Source: Chloroflexota bacterium (GTDB taxonomy: Bacteria; Chloroflexota; Limnocylindria; Limnocylindrales; CSP1-4). Taken from it: DNA of 64,000 bases. The DNA lies in assembly GCA_021786265.1 (NCBI GenBank), contig JAJYNP010000084.1, forward strand, positions 15,857-79,856, read 5' to 3'. Within the stretch, counting starts at the first letter, position 1. The number at the start of each line of letters is the position of its first letter. The notes under the pieces are model-generated. The model was given only the letters and a program-made list of their open reading frames with translations, ran no database searches and was not told the origin of the DNA. The translations under genes and the position numbers were made by a program. Positions 42,798-51,654 of the stretch are shown here, piece after piece.

Positions 42798-43412
42798 TCA
42801 GGAACCCAGGTCATGCCGGGTTGATCCGCTCGAGACGCCGAGGGCGGCGTCCCAAGCGTATGCCAGTTGCTCGGCCAGGTTGTTGATCTCCGCGTCGGAA
42901 GGAAGGCGGTTTCGCTCGGCGCCTGGGTCGCCAGCCGCCGCCCTCGTCCTCAGGGCCTCAAGGTAGGCCGCCATCAGTTCGGCTGTCTTCGCCCACTGCT
43001 CATCGGGCGGCGCCAGTTCCGCCAGGCGATGGAGAACGGCGTCGCATGTGTCCCGGGTGTCCGCGCGTGCCAACCGCGCCTCCTCGTCCCGAGCGCCGTC
43101 AGCTGCTCGCAGCCATCGCGCATGCACACGGCGGACCGACTGCATCGACGATCGGAGCTTGCCGTCGTAGGTTGCCTCCGCGGCCGTGAGTCCAGCGAGC
43201 ACGGGCGCGTATCGAATCATCCCTACCAAGTAGGCGACGACCACCAGGCTCTTGAGACCAGCGGTCGCGGGTGGTGTCGGCAGGAGGTTCGCGGCGAGCA
43301 GGGTCGCTCCCAAGATTGCCAGAAACGCGACCGCACGCCTGGTGCGTAGGAATGGCGTCCACAGGACGTACACCGATCCAACGATGATGACGGCGAGGTC
43401 AACGAGGATCAC
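42798..43412 (-). CDS. Membrane-anchored helical protein B (candidate RHS immunity)
   Basis: A 204-residue protein with two to three N-terminal helices (LVDLAVIIVGSVYVLWTPFL, FLAILGATLLAANLL, LKSLVVVAYLVGMIRYAPVL), then a soluble helical domain with LAPPDEQWAKTAELMAAYLE. The GTG start overlaps the stop of the displaced RHS tip (GTGA), so it is translationally coupled to that tip, the classical layout of a toxin and its immunity protein. No homologue recognised. Confidence 0.7.
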   Translation of the reverse strand: MILVDLAVIIVGSVYVLWTPFLRTRRAVAFLAILGATLLAANLLPTPPATAGLKSLVVVAYLVGMIRYAPVLAGLTAAEATYDGKLRSSMQSVRRVHARWLRAADGARDEEARLARADTRDTCDAVLHRLAELAPPDEQWAKTAELMAAYLEALRTRAAAGDPGAERNRLPSDAEINNLAEQLAYAWDAALGVSSGSTRHDLGS

Positions 43413-44185
43413 TTCTGGTTGTGACCGATTGCAGGTCGCGGAACTGGGATGGGCGTGGCAGGCGGCACGGGCGGCGGCCCTGGCTCAGGGTGCGGCGCAT
43501 TCGCCTGGGTGATGAACCAGTAGGTTATGGTGCCGGCCGCAGTGATGCAGATGAGCAAAGCTCCCGTTGGAGTGCATTTGCCTCGCGATGCAGGAGGTAG
43601 CGGCGGCCCGACATTCACCAACGGTGGCTCCTGCAGCGTGCCGTTGGGCTGGAGGGGCCACTGGCGCAAGTAGTTCTGGGCAGCCTGTTGCGACTGGATG
43701 GCAGCGTACCCAACGAGTGCGCTGACCCCCAGGCAGCCAATCGCCACCGCCACGTCGACCGGCCCTCCCTCGACGAGAGCAGCAATCAGCGCGAGGCACA
43801 GGGGATTGTCCTTGCCGCTCGGGTCGACCTGGCTCGTCGGGTCATCGCCGACGTACGCGTAGCTCGAGACGTAGGGACTCGTGACGGATGCCGTCGCTGG
43901 ATCGACCGCCAGGAACCGCCCGGTGGTCGGGTCATACTGGCGGGCCCGCAGGTCGTACAGCCCGGTGGGGCCGTCCTGGTACTGCCCGGTGAACATGAAG
44001 GGGTTGACCGGCGCCTGGGAGGTCGACCCGGAGGCGCGGACCAGGCCGTAGGGCTGGTACTCGGCCCACCAGAGCGGGGTGCCCGAGGCGCTCGTGATGT
44101 CGCTGACCGAGCCCAGCCCGTCGTGGTGGTACCAGTAGGGGCCCTTGTTGGCGGTGGTCTGGTTCAAGAGATCGAGCCCGTACAC
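43409..44185 (-). CDS. Displaced RHS C-terminal tip with partial core
   Basis: A 258-residue fragment that begins inside the RHS core (MYGLDLLNQTTANKGPYWYH) and is nearly identical to the C-terminal core of the full-length RHS protein through PTTGRFLAVDP, DDPT..DPSGKDNPLCLALI and QSQQAAQNYL. It then diverges into its own 80-residue tip with one hydrophobic helix (ALLICITAAGTITYWFI) and a Pro-rich end. There is no secretion signal, so it is silent unless recombined onto the complete gene through the shared core. Confidence 0.85.
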   Translation of the reverse strand: MYGLDLLNQTTANKGPYWYHHDGLGSVSDITSASGTPLWWAEYQPYGLVRASGSTSQAPVNPFMFTGQYQDGPTGLYDLRARQYDPTTGRFLAVDPATASVTSPYVSSYAYVGDDPTSQVDPSGKDNPLCLALIAALVEGGPVDVAVAIGCLGVSALVGYAAIQSQQAAQNYLRQWPLQPNGTLQEPPLVNVGPPLPPASRGKCTPTGALLICITAAGTITYWFITQANAPHPEPGPPPVPPATPIPVPRPAIGHNQK

Positions 44186-44227
44186 GTAGCGGCGGCGCCT
44201 CCGCAGCCTCGTCAGTACCCTCGGTCG

Positions 44228-44641
44228 TCATCGGGCGTACCTGCGCCGCAGCTCATCTCGTCGCGCCAACAGTAGCCGACCTGTCTCCTCGAACTCAGCG
44301 TATCGGTCGTGGCCACCCTCAACTGCATGCACCATCTCATCCATTCGATCGGCGTAGTCGGCCGCCAGCGCCTGCCAGTCGCTCGTTGGTGCACGGCGCT
44401 TCCGAAGCGAGGCTGACCAAGCGAGTCCCCGTTCGACGAAACGCTGCCGCGAGCGTTCGCCAGCAGCGCTGTCTCGGTAGGCCGAGTAATCAGCCACCAT
44501 CCGATTGAGCTCGCCAATCTGGTCATACAGCCACCGGTCGTACTGCCGCTGCTCATCAGGTAGCACCGTCGACGACCAGCGGGCTGCGCGGTCAATGACG
44601 TCGAAGAACGTGCGCATTCCAGAAGCGCCAGACGGAGCCAC
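44228..44641 (-). CDS. Helical domain protein, downstream part of a split gene
   Basis: A 137-residue soluble helical protein (DVIDRAARWSSTVLPDEQRQ, APTSDWQALAADYADRMDEM) matching the C-terminal domain of the membrane-helical proteins B and C. Its GTG at 44641 lies inside the upstream membrane-protein frame (overlap 44592-44641). In the sister genes both parts are one protein, so this is either a frameshift or a split by coupling. Confidence 0.55.
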   Translation of the reverse strand: MAPSGASGMRTFFDVIDRAARWSSTVLPDEQRQYDRWLYDQIGELNRMVADYSAYRDSAAGERSRQRFVERGLAWSASLRKRRAPTSDWQALAADYADRMDEMVHAVEGGHDRYAEFEETGRLLLARRDELRRRYAR

Positions 44642-44945
44642 CGCCGAATTCGAATGGGACGTACCAGAGCAGCGCGATAAGATCGAGCCAAACCGCGAGA
44701 GCTGGCTGGAGGGCCAGGGCGACGAGAGCCAGCACCAGAGGGGGCACGCTTATCGAGGCGAAGGCGGCACCATCGCGCGGGAGCAACGGTCCGAGACACA
44801 CGGTGTCCACGACAGCCAGCGTCGGCAAGGTCAGCCATGGCACCAACCACCCGGGTGCCACGGCAATGAGGACCGCCAAGACTGCGAACAGTCCAAGCAG
44901 CACGATGGGTCCAAGGCGACGGAGTACGGGCGTACGACCCGTCAT
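44592..44945 (-). CDS. Four-helix membrane protein, upstream part of a split gene
   Basis: A 117-residue protein of four hydrophobic helices (LGPIVLLGLFAVLAVLIAVA, VPPLVLALVALALQPALAVW, LDLIALLWYVPFEFG) ending soon after GG. It corresponds to the N-terminal membrane part of the family; the helical domain continues in another frame from 44641. Confidence 0.55.
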   Translation of the reverse strand: MTGRTPVLRRLGPIVLLGLFAVLAVLIAVAPGWLVPWLTLPTLAVVDTVCLGPLLPRDGAAFASISVPPLVLALVALALQPALAVWLDLIALLWYVPFEFGGGSVWRFWNAHVLRRH

Positions 44946-45042
44946 GGAGAACTATCAGCCATGCTTCACCCCGAGCGTCCTGAGGGCGTCGTCGCGGGTG
45001 CCACGTGCTCGCTCACACTTGGGCCCCAGGTTGGTCTGTGAG

Positions 45043-45079
45043 CCGCGGGATCGTACGCGACGCGCCAGATGTGGCCGGA
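45043..45079 (-). repeat. RHS-core scar
   Basis: Thirty-four of about 36 bases match the RHS core at 47907-47942; the minus strand encodes GHIWRVAYDP, the counterpart of GHIWRVTYDP in the intact protein. Nothing else of the core survives nearby, so it marks an old recombination junction between protein A and the next membrane protein. Confidence 0.65.
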
Positions 45080-45142
45080 GCTATAACCAGATGTTGCCAT
45101 GAGCCCGCCCATGGTGCGCCGCGCTCTGGGCGCCTCGGACGC

Positions 45143-46012
45143 TCAATTGACCGATTCGACCCCCTCCCAAGTTGCTCGAAGACGGGCGCTCCGATCCCTA
45201 TAGGCCGCGATCTCGGCCTCGGTCGCCGCACCACAGTGGTCCCGCAGCTCAATCTGGAGCAGCGTCACCAGATCATCCCGGATCCGAGCCCACGCGGCAG
45301 TCGGCGGATGGCTTCTCCGGATGTCCTCGATTGCCACACGAGCGGCCCGCAGGAACGGTTCGCGCGCGTCGCTCGCGACGGCACTGCGCGACGCCTTGAG
45401 GGCGTCACGGACCCACGCGAGCAGGTCACGGAGTTCGAGATCGTACGACCTCTCACGCCCCGCGCGCATCGGCCACTTGAGGGTGTTCCGCTCCCGCACC
45501 CACGTCCAGAAGCGGCGCGCCTCGGACTCAGCCCGCCCGGCCTGTTCTTTCGTTGCTAGGTCCGTCTCGTCCGACGTCTCCCAGGCGAGCCAAAGGGTCA
45601 GCGAGCGTGCCTCCAGGTCACGAACACGAGACCATTCGTCTGTCGGTGGCTCCAGCGACTGAAGTGCAGCAGTCGCATCGGCGTACGCCCGCTTTAGCTT
45701 CTCGCGATCGGACGTGCTTGTTACCCTCACCCGTTCCCGAATCCGGCGGAACCGCTCGTCGAAGTCGACTTCGGGGCGGGGCAGCGAACTCAGGCCGAGC
45801 CACTGGGGCCAGAGCAGCCCAGCAGCCCAGCAGCCGGCCACGGCGAGCGCCGCGATGTAGCCGGTCGGATCGGGAACCGCACGAGCGACCGCGAGCGTGA
45901 TCGACAGCACGATCGCCAGACAGACGAACCGCAGGTTGCGAGTGGCGGGCCAGACAAGCGTCGCCCACCACCCGAAGGCCACCAGTAATGCGACACCGAG
46001 CCCAGCAGGCAC
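45143..46012 (-). CDS. Membrane-anchored helical protein A (candidate RHS immunity)
   Basis: A 289-residue protein with paired helices at the N-terminus (LGVALLVAFGWWATLVWPAT, FVCLAIVLSITLAVARAV, GYIAALAVAGCWAAGLLWPQ) and a long helical domain with two repeats of the P-T-x-x-W element (LEPPTDEWSRVRDLEARSLT, HPPTAAWARIRDDLVTLLQI). It starts (GTG) two bases after the stop of the full-length RHS gene, so it is co-translated with the toxin candidate. Unknown family. Confidence 0.7.
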   Translation of the reverse strand: MPAGLGVALLVAFGWWATLVWPATRNLRFVCLAIVLSITLAVARAVPDPTGYIAALAVAGCWAAGLLWPQWLGLSSLPRPEVDFDERFRRIRERVRVTSTSDREKLKRAYADATAALQSLEPPTDEWSRVRDLEARSLTLWLAWETSDETDLATKEQAGRAESEARRFWTWVRERNTLKWPMRAGRERSYDLELRDLLAWVRDALKASRSAVASDAREPFLRAARVAIEDIRRSHPPTAAWARIRDDLVTLLQIELRDHCGAATEAEIAAYRDRSARLRATWEGVESVN

Positions 46013-46014
46013 GT

Positions 46015-49000
46015 CTACCTCGGCTTTCGCACCACTCCGTCCCCGCTGCCGCTATCACCGTACAGAACGGGCGTTGCTGCGCCTTCGTTCGAGAGCGCCG
46101 AATTGACGATCGCACTGACCAGTGCGAGGAAGGCCGCGCACTGCTTTACCGACGAGCAGAGCCTGAACGGGCTGTTTGGATCCCCCGTGTGCGGGTTGGT
46201 CTGGCTTTGTTGGATGTTCGGGGGGTTGAACTGCTGCTCGCGCAGCATACTTCTGACCCAAGCGCCAGGATCCGGTCCTGCAGTGGGCATGGGCGTGGTG
46301 GTCTTGCTCAAGTAGTTTTGAGCGGCGTGTTGTGATTGGAGAGCAGCATACTCGAGGAGGAGTGCGCTGACCCCCAGGCAGCCAATTGCCACCGCCACGT
46401 CGACCGGCCCTCCCTCGACGAGAGCAGCAATCAGCGCGAGGCACAGGGGATTGTCCTTGCCGCTCGGGTCCACCGCGTTCGTCGGGTCATCGCCCACGTA
46501 CGCGTAGCTCGAGCCGTAGGGACTCGTGGTTGCTGGTGCGGCCGGATCCACCGTCAGGAACCGCCCGGTGGTCGGGTCATACTGGCGGGCCCGCAGGTAG
46601 TACAGCCCGGTGGGGCCGTCCTGGTACTGCCCGGTGAACCCGAAGGGGTTGACCGGCGCCTGGGAGGTGGAGCCGGACTCTCGCAGCAGGCCGTAGGGCT
46701 GGTACTCCGCCCACCAGAGCGGGGTGCCCGAGGCGCTGGTGATGTCGCTCACCGAGCCCAGGCCGTCCTGGTGATACCAGTAGGGGCCCTTGTTCGCGGT
46801 GGTCTGGTTCAAGAGATCGAGCCCGTAGACGTAGCGGCGGATGAGCTTGCCATTGCCGTCGCGTTCGGCGACCACGGTGGGCAGGGCGAAGACACGGTCG
46901 ACCACGAACTGCGTCGTGTTGGATGCCTGGCTCCCCGTCGCCGCGCGCAGGCGGATCCCGTCGCCGCTGTAGGCGTAGGTCTGGGTGGTGCTCCCCACGC
47001 TGGCCGAGGCCAGCTCGTTGGCCAGGTTGTAGGCGTAGGTCGACGAGCCCGCGGAGCGCTGGTTGCCGTTCGCGTCGTAGGTGTAGGGCACCGCGGCGGA
47101 CCCGGGCGACGTGACGCTGGTCAGCCGGTCGGCCGCGTCGTAGGCGTAGCTGGCGGTGCCCAGGTAGTTGGTCTGGGTCAGGCGGTTGCCCACCGCGTCG
47201 TAGGTCCAGTGGGTGAAGGTGTCGCCGGGGGGCGGGGGGTTGTTCTCCGGCGGGCGGGTGATGATCGCCCCGCCCGCGGGCGCCGCGGCAGCGGCAAGCG
47301 TGCAGCCCGCGTAGCACACGCCGGTGAGGCGATCCGCGGCGTCGTAGGTGTAGACCATGGTGTCCCGCGAGGTGACCATCGCGGTGCGGTTGCCCGCGGG
47401 GTCGAGCGTGTAGCTGAAGCTCGAGAGGAGCCCCGCGCTGCTCGCGGTGGAGACGCTGGTCAGCCGTCCCGCTGCGTCGTACGTGTCGGCGGTGGTGAAG
47501 CCGTCCGGCGTGGTGACCGACACCGGGTCACTCGCCGGGTCGTAGGCGTACGTGCTGGTGGTGCCGCCCGACGTGGCGCTCGCCAGGCGCCCGTCGGCGT
47601 CGTAGGTGTAGCTGGTGAGGGTGCCATCGGGATAGGTGCGGGAGAGGAGGTTGCCGGCCGGGTCGAAGGTGTAGGTGAAGACGTTGGCGCCGCGGGTGTC
47701 CGCGGTCAGGCGGTTCAGCGTGTCGTAGGTGAAGGTCTCGGTGCCTGCGCCATCGGTCATCGAGGTGCGGTTGCCGTCCGCGTCGTAGGCGTAGCTGACC
47801 GGCGCCGTCGAGCCGTTCGCGTACGTGACCCCGGTCAGGCGGTTGAGGGCATCGTAGGCGTAGGTCGTGGTGGCGCCGTTGGCGTCGATCACGCTGGTCT
47901 GGTTGCCCGCGGGATCGTAGGTGACGCGCCAGATGTGGCCGTCCGGATCGGTCGTGGTGATCAGCCGGTCGGCCAGATCGTAGGCATACGTGGTCGTGTG
48001 GCCGTTCGCATCGGTCCGGCTGGCCAGGTCGTTGGTCGCGTCATACGTGTAGGCCGTGACGTCGTGCAGCGGATCGGTCACCGACACGAGGTGGTTCGCC
48101 GCGTCGTAGCCGTAGGCGGTGGTGTGCCCGTTCGGGTCGGTCACGCCCGTGCGGTTGCCGGCGGGGTCGTAGACCGTGCTCGTCACGTGGCTCAAGGGAT
48201 CGGTGGCCGAGGTCAGGTCGTTGGCGTTGTCGTACGCGAAGCTCGTGGTGTACTGGGCGGGGTTGGCGCCCGCCACGTTGCCCCGCGGGTCGACCCGCGT
48301 CAGCATGCGGCCCACGGCGTCGTAGGTCATGGTGGTGCGCTCGCCGGCGGCCGTGGTGATCGAGGTGAGATCGCCATTCGTGTCGTAGCCGTAGGTCGTC
48401 GTGTTGCCCCGCTGGTCGGTGGCGCTGAGGCGCAGGCCGTGCGGGTCGTAGGTGGCGCTCCCGGACGTGCCGTCCGGATAGCTCGTCCTGGTCAGATCGC
48501 CCGCGGCGTCGTAGGTGTAGCTCGTCGTGTTGCCCCGCCCGTCGGTATGCGACAGCAGATCGTTGGCGGCGTCGTAGGTGAAGCTCTCCACATACGAGAG
48601 CGGGGCCGGCGCGGTGCGGGTCGTGAGGTTGCCCGAGGCATCGTAGGTCATGCTCGTGGTGTGGCCGTCGGGATCGGTCACCGAGGTCGTGTTGAAGCCC
48701 GGGTCGTAGGTGTAGCTGGTCGTGTCGCCCAGCGGGTCGCTGCTGCTCGTGAGCAGGCCGTTGGCATACACGTCGGTCCAGGTCCCGCCCCGCGCGTCGG
48801 TCATGGTGGAGGTCGTGGTGGCGGGGTTCCAGGCGAAGCTCGTGGTGTCACCGAGCGCGTCCTGCTGCGTAACCACGCGCCCCGTCGTCGGATCGTACGT
48901 GTTCGTGACGAGCGGGTGGCCGTTCTGGTCGGTGATGGTGGCCAGGCGCCCGCCCGCGTCATACGTGTAGCTGGTCGTGCCGCCGCGCACGTCGGTCACG

Positions 49001-50178
49001 CTGGTCAGCTGTCCCGAGGCGTTGTAGGCGTAGGAGACGGTGCGGCCGATCGGATCCGCCAGCCCGGTCAGGCGCCCTGACGCGTCATACGCGAGGGTGA
49101 CCACCCGCCCCACCGTGTCGGTGATCGCGCTCAGCTGCCCGGCGCCGTTGTACGTGAGCGCGATGGTGTTGCCGTGACGATCGGTCTCCGAGGCCAGGGC
49201 GCCGCCAGGCGAGAAGTGGTAGGCGAGCTGGTCCTGGCGGGTGAGCACGTAGCCCCCGGTCTCCGGCGCGAGGCGGGCGGTCGAGCCGGGCGGGGTGACG
49301 AAGCCGCCCGAGCCGTTCGCGGCGAAGACGTACTGCGCGCCGTCGTCGGCGAAGAAGGTCGCGTTGCCCGAGGCGTCGAAGGCGAGGTGGGCGCCATAGC
49401 TGAAGCTCCAGCCCGGGCCGAGGGGACCCACCGTCGGGTCGAGCGAGTTGTAGGTGCGGGTGAAGGCGAGGCTGATCCCGCGGCCGGGCATGGAGAGGTC
49501 GGTGACCTGGGTGTCGTAGTTGCCGCTGGCGGTGTTCACCGGTTCGGCGTGGCGGGCCACCCAGCTGGGGCCGAAGACGCCCGAGCCCGTGCCATAGCTC
49601 TCGGCGGCGGACGGACCGGCGGCGGTGCTGCCGGTGAGCGTGATCTGGGTGACCAGGTCGTTGTAGTCGAAGTCGGTGCCATCCTCCCAGCCGATCGTCC
49701 AGCTCGTGGCGGAGTTGGCCGTGACCTGCGCGTGGTCGGAGGTCGAGAGGTACGTGGTTGCGGTGTTTTCCACGTAGATGTAGAAGACCAGGCTCGTGCC
49801 GGCGGCGAAGGTGCCCACCGGGACGGTAGTGCCGACCTGGCCCGTGGCGTTAGCGAGGAGGAGCACGTGGGTCGGCTGGTCGAGCCCGAAGTCGGAGGTG
49901 TAGGCCGCGCTGGCGCCGACGACGGTGGCGGTGACGGAGCCAGCCTGGGGGAGGACGATCGCCGTCCCGGCCGCCAGTGGCGCGGCGAGCGGCGCGGCGC
50001 CGGGTGAGGCGCCGGGTAGCGCGGTGGGCGCTGGTGTCGGGCTGGGTGACGCGGCAGCCGGGCTCCCGGCAGGCGCAGGTGTCGGGCTCTCGGCGGCCGC
50101 GGGTGCGGCCTGGCCACCGAGCAGTACGACAAGCAAGAGCAGGATGAGCGCGTGGACACGCCCTCGACTGGGCGACAT
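46015..50178 (-). CDS. Secreted RHS-repeat protein with variable C-terminal tip
   Basis: A 1387-residue polymorphic-toxin-like protein. A Sec signal (LILLLLVVLLGGQAAPAAAE) and a Ser/Ala/Pro linker are followed by a domain with GWEDGTDFDYNDLVTQI (DUF4114-like), a DUF6531-type entry (YNSLDPTVGPLGPGWSFSYG), then about 30 RHS/YD repeats (residues about 300-1150) forming the cocoon shell. The core closes with PTTGRFLTVDP and DPSGKDNPLC. The last 100 residues after AAQNYL are an unrecognised tip. There is no type VI or Tc context; export is via Sec. A displaced alternative tip lies downstream. Confidence 0.92.
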   Translation of the reverse strand: MSPSRGRVHALILLLLVVLLGGQAAPAAAESPTPAPAGSPAAASPSPTPAPTALPGASPGAAPLAAPLAAGTAIVLPQAGSVTATVVGASAAYTSDFGLDQPTHVLLLANATGQVGTTVPVGTFAAGTSLVFYIYVENTATTYLSTSDHAQVTANSATSWTIGWEDGTDFDYNDLVTQITLTGSTAAGPSAAESYGTGSGVFGPSWVARHAEPVNTASGNYDTQVTDLSMPGRGISLAFTRTYNSLDPTVGPLGPGWSFSYGAHLAFDASGNATFFADDGAQYVFAANGSGGFVTPPGSTARLAPETGGYVLTRQDQLAYHFSPGGALASETDRHGNTIALTYNGAGQLSAITDTVGRVVTLAYDASGRLTGLADPIGRTVSYAYNASGQLTSVTDVRGGTTSYTYDAGGRLATITDQNGHPLVTNTYDPTTGRVVTQQDALGDTTSFAWNPATTTSTMTDARGGTWTDVYANGLLTSSSDPLGDTTSYTYDPGFNTTSVTDPDGHTTSMTYDASGNLTTRTAPAPLSYVESFTYDAANDLLSHTDGRGNTTSYTYDAAGDLTRTSYPDGTSGSATYDPHGLRLSATDQRGNTTTYGYDTNGDLTSITTAAGERTTMTYDAVGRMLTRVDPRGNVAGANPAQYTTSFAYDNANDLTSATDPLSHVTSTVYDPAGNRTGVTDPNGHTTAYGYDAANHLVSVTDPLHDVTAYTYDATNDLASRTDANGHTTTYAYDLADRLITTTDPDGHIWRVTYDPAGNQTSVIDANGATTTYAYDALNRLTGVTYANGSTAPVSYAYDADGNRTSMTDGAGTETFTYDTLNRLTADTRGANVFTYTFDPAGNLLSRTYPDGTLTSYTYDADGRLASATSGGTTSTYAYDPASDPVSVTTPDGFTTADTYDAAGRLTSVSTASSAGLLSSFSYTLDPAGNRTAMVTSRDTMVYTYDAADRLTGVCYAGCTLAAAAAPAGGAIITRPPENNPPPPGDTFTHWTYDAVGNRLTQTNYLGTASYAYDAADRLTSVTSPGSAAVPYTYDANGNQRSAGSSTYAYNLANELASASVGSTTQTYAYSGDGIRLRAATGSQASNTTQFVVDRVFALPTVVAERDGNGKLIRRYVYGLDLLNQTTANKGPYWYHQDGLGSVSDITSASGTPLWWAEYQPYGLLRESGSTSQAPVNPFGFTGQYQDGPTGLYYLRARQYDPTTGRFLTVDPAAPATTSPYGSSYAYVGDDPTNAVDPSGKDNPLCLALIAALVEGGPVDVAVAIGCLGVSALLLEYAALQSQHAAQNYLSKTTTPMPTAGPDPGAWVRSMLREQQFNPPNIQQSQTNPHTGDPNSPFRLCSSVKQCAAFLALVSAIVNSALSNEGAATPVLYGDSGSGDGVVRKPR

Positions 50179-50318
50179 CGGGCCCTCCCTCCCCGGTGGC
50201 CCGGTCCCGGCCTCCCTCCGGTCCAGGTGCCGGCCGCCGCTGGCACGGATCGTGCGCGGCAGGCATGGCGCAGGTCAATACGCAGGATTACCTATCGGAG
50301 CGCGCGCCGGGTGCGCCC

Positions 50319-50588
50319 TCAGCCCAGCTCCACCGCGTCGATGACGCCCACCACCAGGGTGCGGACCGGCGCGGGCGACAGGCCGATGATCTGGCGGGCC
50401 GAGTTCCCCTCGTCGAGCAGCAGCACGGTCTCGCCCGCCCCGGCGCCCACCGTGTCGACCGCGATCAGGTAGCCGCCCGCCGGTGCGCCGTCGGGCTCGA
50501 GCAGATCGCAGAGCAGCAGCCGCCGCCCGTCGAAGGCGGGGGCGTGGATGGTCGAGACGACGGTCTGCGCGACGCGCCCGATCTTCAC
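50319..50588 (-). CDS. EutN/CcmL-type pentameric shell protein (BMC-P 3)
   Basis: An 89-residue vertex protein of a bacterial microcompartment. MKIGRVAQTVVSTIHAPAFD is the family start and VDTVGAGAGETVLLLDEGNS the conserved core, ending VVGVIDAVELG. Pentamers cap the vertices of the shell. A GTG start has GGAAGGG upstream. Last gene of the BMC operon; a fragment of the same sequence survives at 37697. Confidence 0.94.
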   Translation of the reverse strand: MKIGRVAQTVVSTIHAPAFDGRRLLLCDLLEPDGAPAGGYLIAVDTVGAGAGETVLLLDEGNSARQIIGLSPAPVRTLVVGVIDAVELG

Positions 50589-50636
50589 GGCGAGCCCTTC
50601 CGGCCAGTGTTCACGGCAGACCCCCGCGGCCGGGCG

Positions 50637-50933
50637 TCACGGCCGGCCCCCACGGCCCCGGAAGCCCACCGGCTCGACGGCGTCCACGATCCCGACGATC
50701 GCGTGGTCGACCGGCACGAACGTCTCCGGCAGCGCCTGCGCGGCCTCGCGGGCCGCCACGAAGTAGACCAGCTCCCCCGGCCCCGCCATGTGCACGGCAT
50801 CCGCCGCCACCAGCGGGCTGCCGGTCGGCTGCCGCTGCTTGTCCAGGGGCTGGATGATCAGGAGCTTGACCCCCTCGAGGCCGGGCGACTTGACGGTCGC
50901 GACGACGGTGCCGATGACCCGGGCGAGCTGCAT
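50637..50933 (-). CDS. EutN/CcmL-type pentameric shell protein (BMC-P 2)
   Basis: A 98-residue member of the EutN/CcmL family: MQLARVIGTVVATVKSPGLE, KLLIIQPLDKQRQPTG, AADAVHMAGPGELVYFVAAR and the closing AIVGIVDAVEP. The GSSAR turn of the other copies is replaced by REAAQALPE. It starts seven bases after the BMC-T gene. Confidence 0.93.
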   Translation of the reverse strand: MQLARVIGTVVATVKSPGLEGVKLLIIQPLDKQRQPTGSPLVAADAVHMAGPGELVYFVAAREAAQALPETFVPVDHAIVGIVDAVEPVGFRGRGGRP

Positions 50934-50939
50934 GCGGGG

Positions 50940-51653
50940 TCAGGCTCCCGTCCCCGGCTCGCGCGAGGTTGCCGGCCCCGCGGCGCCCGGACCGCCGCTC
51001 GGCGCCGCCTCCGACCCGGCCAGCCGGCGCACCCGCTCGCGGAAGCGCGCGTCTGCCTCGAGGTTCGTGCGCATCTCGGCGTGCAGCTGCGCGATCACGC
51101 GGTGTGCCGTCCCGGCCTTCGCCGCGATCCGCGCCGTGCCGAGCTCTACCGCGGTCTCCACCTCCGCCACGGGGCCGTCGAAGAGCAGGTAGCCCTTGCC
51201 GCCCAGGCCGTCGGCGAGCCGCAGCTCGAGCAGCCGGACCCGGGCGCCCTTCACCCCCGCATCCGCGGCGTCGATGATCGACGCGACCGTGGGGGTCTCG
51301 ATCACGCCGAGCGCCTCGCCGATCCCCTGCCGGCGCACTCCCCCGATGGCGGCCGAGACATCCGGGTGGACGTGCGGCAGAAAGACCAGGTCAAGCAGCG
51401 AGCCCGCCCCGCTCGCGCGGCCGGCCTCCAGCGCCTCCTCGACGTCGGCGACCGCGCCGCCCACCAGCACGAGGTAGCGGCCCGGGTGAACGGTCCCCGC
51501 ATGGAGCACCTCGATCGGGGCGCGCTTGGCCATGGCGTCGCCGGCCGCGATGCCGGCGGCGATCGAGTCGAACTCCAGCAGGCCGAGCGCGGGCTCCGGG
51601 ATCGACGGCACGTCCCGGCCCGCAGGATCGTCCCGGTCGGCGGCGCGGTTCAC
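50940..51653 (-). CDS. Tandem-domain trimeric shell protein (BMC-T 2)
   Basis: A 237-residue protein with two BMC folds: domain 1 PALGLLEFDSIAAGIAAGDA at residue 22, domain 2 ALGVIETPTVASIIDAADAG at about 115, closing with RVIAQLHAEM. Tandem BMC proteins form pseudo-hexameric trimers whose larger pores are thought to gate cofactors or metabolites. Codes for a 45-residue hydrophilic tail. The GTG lies just after the aldehyde dehydrogenase stop. Confidence 0.9.
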   Translation of the reverse strand: MNRAADRDDPAGRDVPSIPEPALGLLEFDSIAAGIAAGDAMAKRAPIEVLHAGTVHPGRYLVLVGGAVADVEEALEAGRASGAGSLLDLVFLPHVHPDVSAAIGGVRRQGIGEALGVIETPTVASIIDAADAGVKGARVRLLELRLADGLGGKGYLLFDGPVAEVETAVELGTARIAAKAGTAHRVIAQLHAEMRTNLEADARFRERVRRLAGSEAAPSGGPGAAGPATSREPGTGA

Positions 51654-51654
51654 C

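Noticed and set aside
46336..49080. A 914-codon plus-strand open frame opposite the RHS gene
   Set aside because: It is the antisense of the RHS repeats, giving a monotonous Val/Gly/Arg protein; no ribosome site or family.
46800..49400. Periodic repeats suggestive of a CRISPR array or tandem DNA repeats
   Set aside because: The period follows the YD/RHS protein repeat (about 60-66 bases, diverged), not identical short repeats with unique spacers.
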